Below are positions 4,042 through 5,098 of a stretch of DNA of 5,098 bases, in pieces. The DNA is taken from positions 1 through 5,098 of the forward strand of contig JANLIQ010000006.1 in NCBI GenBank assembly GCA_024654065.1, given 5' to 3'. The translations under genes and the position numbers were made by a program. Under the pieces are notes generated by a model. That model saw only the letters and a list, made by a program, of their open reading frames with translations, made no database searches and was not told where the DNA came from. The DNA is from Candidatus Berkelbacteria bacterium (lineage in GTDB: Bacteria > Patescibacteriota > UBA1384 > 2-12-FULL-50-11). Each line of letters opens with the position of its first letter. Within the stretch, counting starts at the first letter, position 1.

Positions 4042-5098
4042 TCGGACAGCTCGTCCGGAGCTCTGGGTTGTACGGGAAGTCATTACTATTCTTTTTGGTA
4101 GTGGCCAGTTTTGGGAGTTGGCTGTTCTTTATGGGCCCGCTCAATGCAACAGAAGTTCCCAATAACAGTCAGTCTGATAGCAATCCCAACGGTTACGACA
4201 TTACACTAACCCTAGCCCCTAGTGGCGATCTCTACTCCCAGAATGCCAAACTCCAGACTGACAAAAATATTACCGATAGGCTTTACCAGATCCGTTACCA
4301 AGTTCTTAATAAACCTGATAAATTCATAGATTCACTAACGATAGCTGTTACTCTACCAAAACCAATTACGGAAGACTTGCTGGGCAGCAGATTCAGAAAT
4401 AACGGTGGAGCCGAAACAGCAACCTCACAGCTACTGGACTCACAAACCGTAGTCTATACAGCCCTACAGATTAGTCCCGAAGCCCAACTCGTAATAGAGC
4501 TAGAAGTGCCAAAATCTTACTTAACTAGTACCGCTTTAACGGTACTAAAAGAAAGAATTAATAGCTGGTCTCCTGTAGTCTGGCTAAGTATCTCAATTGC
4601 CCTACCGTTACTAACACTTCTAATACTCTTCATAGCTTGGCTATCTAAAAACCGTCGAGTACCTTTAGGCCCAAGCAAACAAATAGATCAACAACCGAGC
4701 CGTCTAACACCGGCAATGCTGGGGATACTATTAAACGGTCGTCTTTCGAGCCGTGAACTAGCAGCAACACTATTAGACCTAGCTCGAAGAGGACACTTAG
4801 TTATCCGCCAAGTTGGTCGGGATGATTTTCGTTTCACACGTCACGGCGCATCGGACCATCTTGAGAAGTTTGAGTCCCAGCTATTAGAGCAAATATTTGG
4901 TCCATCAAGCGACAAAGCTACCTCAGAAGAAGTCTCCTTTGCACTAGCCCAAGAGTTATTTAGCAAACGTGTCAGTGAGGCATTCCTCTCCGCCTACCAA
5001 CAGGTAAACGACCTTGGATTCTTTTATACAAACCCACTTCGTCTTCATCGTAGATACCAAGTAACTGGTATCGCATTATTTACATGCGGATTAATAGG
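4023..5098 (+). CDS. DUF2207-type membrane protein, 3' end beyond window
   Basis: The frame is open from 4011/4023 to the window end, giving 358 residues without a stop. A signal-anchor or signal-peptide segment (about 20-38, SLLFFLVVASFGSWLFFMG) is followed by an extracytoplasmic beta-rich region. A second membrane helix (184-207, PVVWLSISIALPLL...) has basic KNRR on its inner side. A cytoplasmic domain then begins with RLTPAMLGILLNGRLSSRELAATLLDLARRGHLVI (from 227), which is typical of DUF2207 proteins. That family has no established function. Full members are usually longer, around 550-650 residues, so the remainder with further membrane helices is expected past 5098. The start at 4023 is preferred because GGGAAG (4013-4018) precedes it; ATG 4011 is possible. 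CTA is a favoured leucine codon, unlike the CTC-rich target gene. Confidence 0.8.
   Translation, partial: MGIFNLIGQLVRSSGLYGKSLLFFLVVASFGSWLFFMGPLNATEVPNNSQSDSNPNGYDITLTLAPSGDLYSQNAKLQTDKNITDRLYQIRYQVLNKPDKFIDSLTIAVTLPKPITEDLLGSRFRNNGGAETATSQLLDSQTVVYTALQISPEAQLVIELEVPKSYLTSTALTVLKERINSWSPVVWLSISIALPLLTLLILFIAWLSKNRRVPLGPSKQIDQQPSRLTPAMLGILLNGRLSSRELAATLLDLARRGHLVIRQVGRDDFRFTRHGASDHLEKFESQLLEQIFGPSSDKATSEEVSFALAQELFSKRVSEAFLSAYQQVNDLGFFYTNPLRLHRRYQVTGIALFTCGLI

Overview
The window holds a complete diversity-generating retroelement (DGR) followed by two ordinary chromosomal genes. Protein similarity recalled from known families, the small four-helix Avd partner, and a DGR sitting beside a compact run of housekeeping genes suggest a Patescibacteria/CPR bacterium. 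This assignment is an inference; no rRNA or other taxonomic marker is present. TGA ends the reverse transcriptase at a sensible length and is not read through, which fits the standard bacterial code rather than the TGA=Gly code of some CPR lineages.

Layout. 1-283: no convincing gene. It holds a direct repeat pair, a good sigma70-like promoter (-35 at 111, -10 at 134), a hairpin-rich leader and a Shine-Dalgarno site. 284-1060: the DGR target protein, whose last 39 residues (bases 940-1054) are the variable repeat (VR). 1061-1132: an inverted repeat and a strong intrinsic terminator. 1181-1455: a probable promoter and structured leader for the template RNA. 1456-1570: the template repeat (TR). 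1586-1981, minus strand: Avd, pointing toward the TR. 2078-3103: the DGR reverse transcriptase. 3193-4041: holA, DNA polymerase III delta subunit. 4023-5098: a DUF2207-type membrane protein that runs off the window.

How it works. The RT with Avd would copy the TR-containing RNA into cDNA, misincorporating at template adenines, and the cDNA would replace the VR in the target gene. The sequence shows the footprint directly. TR and VR align over 115 bases without gaps. All 19 differences fall on the 29 TR adenines, and all 86 non-adenine positions are identical. Thirteen amino acids differ, and no adenine change in the TR reading frame can create a stop codon.

Unusual points. avd is antisense to every other DGR component and convergent on the TR, so the 3' flank of the template RNA is also the antisense of avd. 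A G8/C8 homopolymer there forms one arm of a GC-rich hairpin and is a possible slippage site in avd. The RT active-site box is YTDD. The target gene and TR are clearly richer in GC than the RT and downstream genes.
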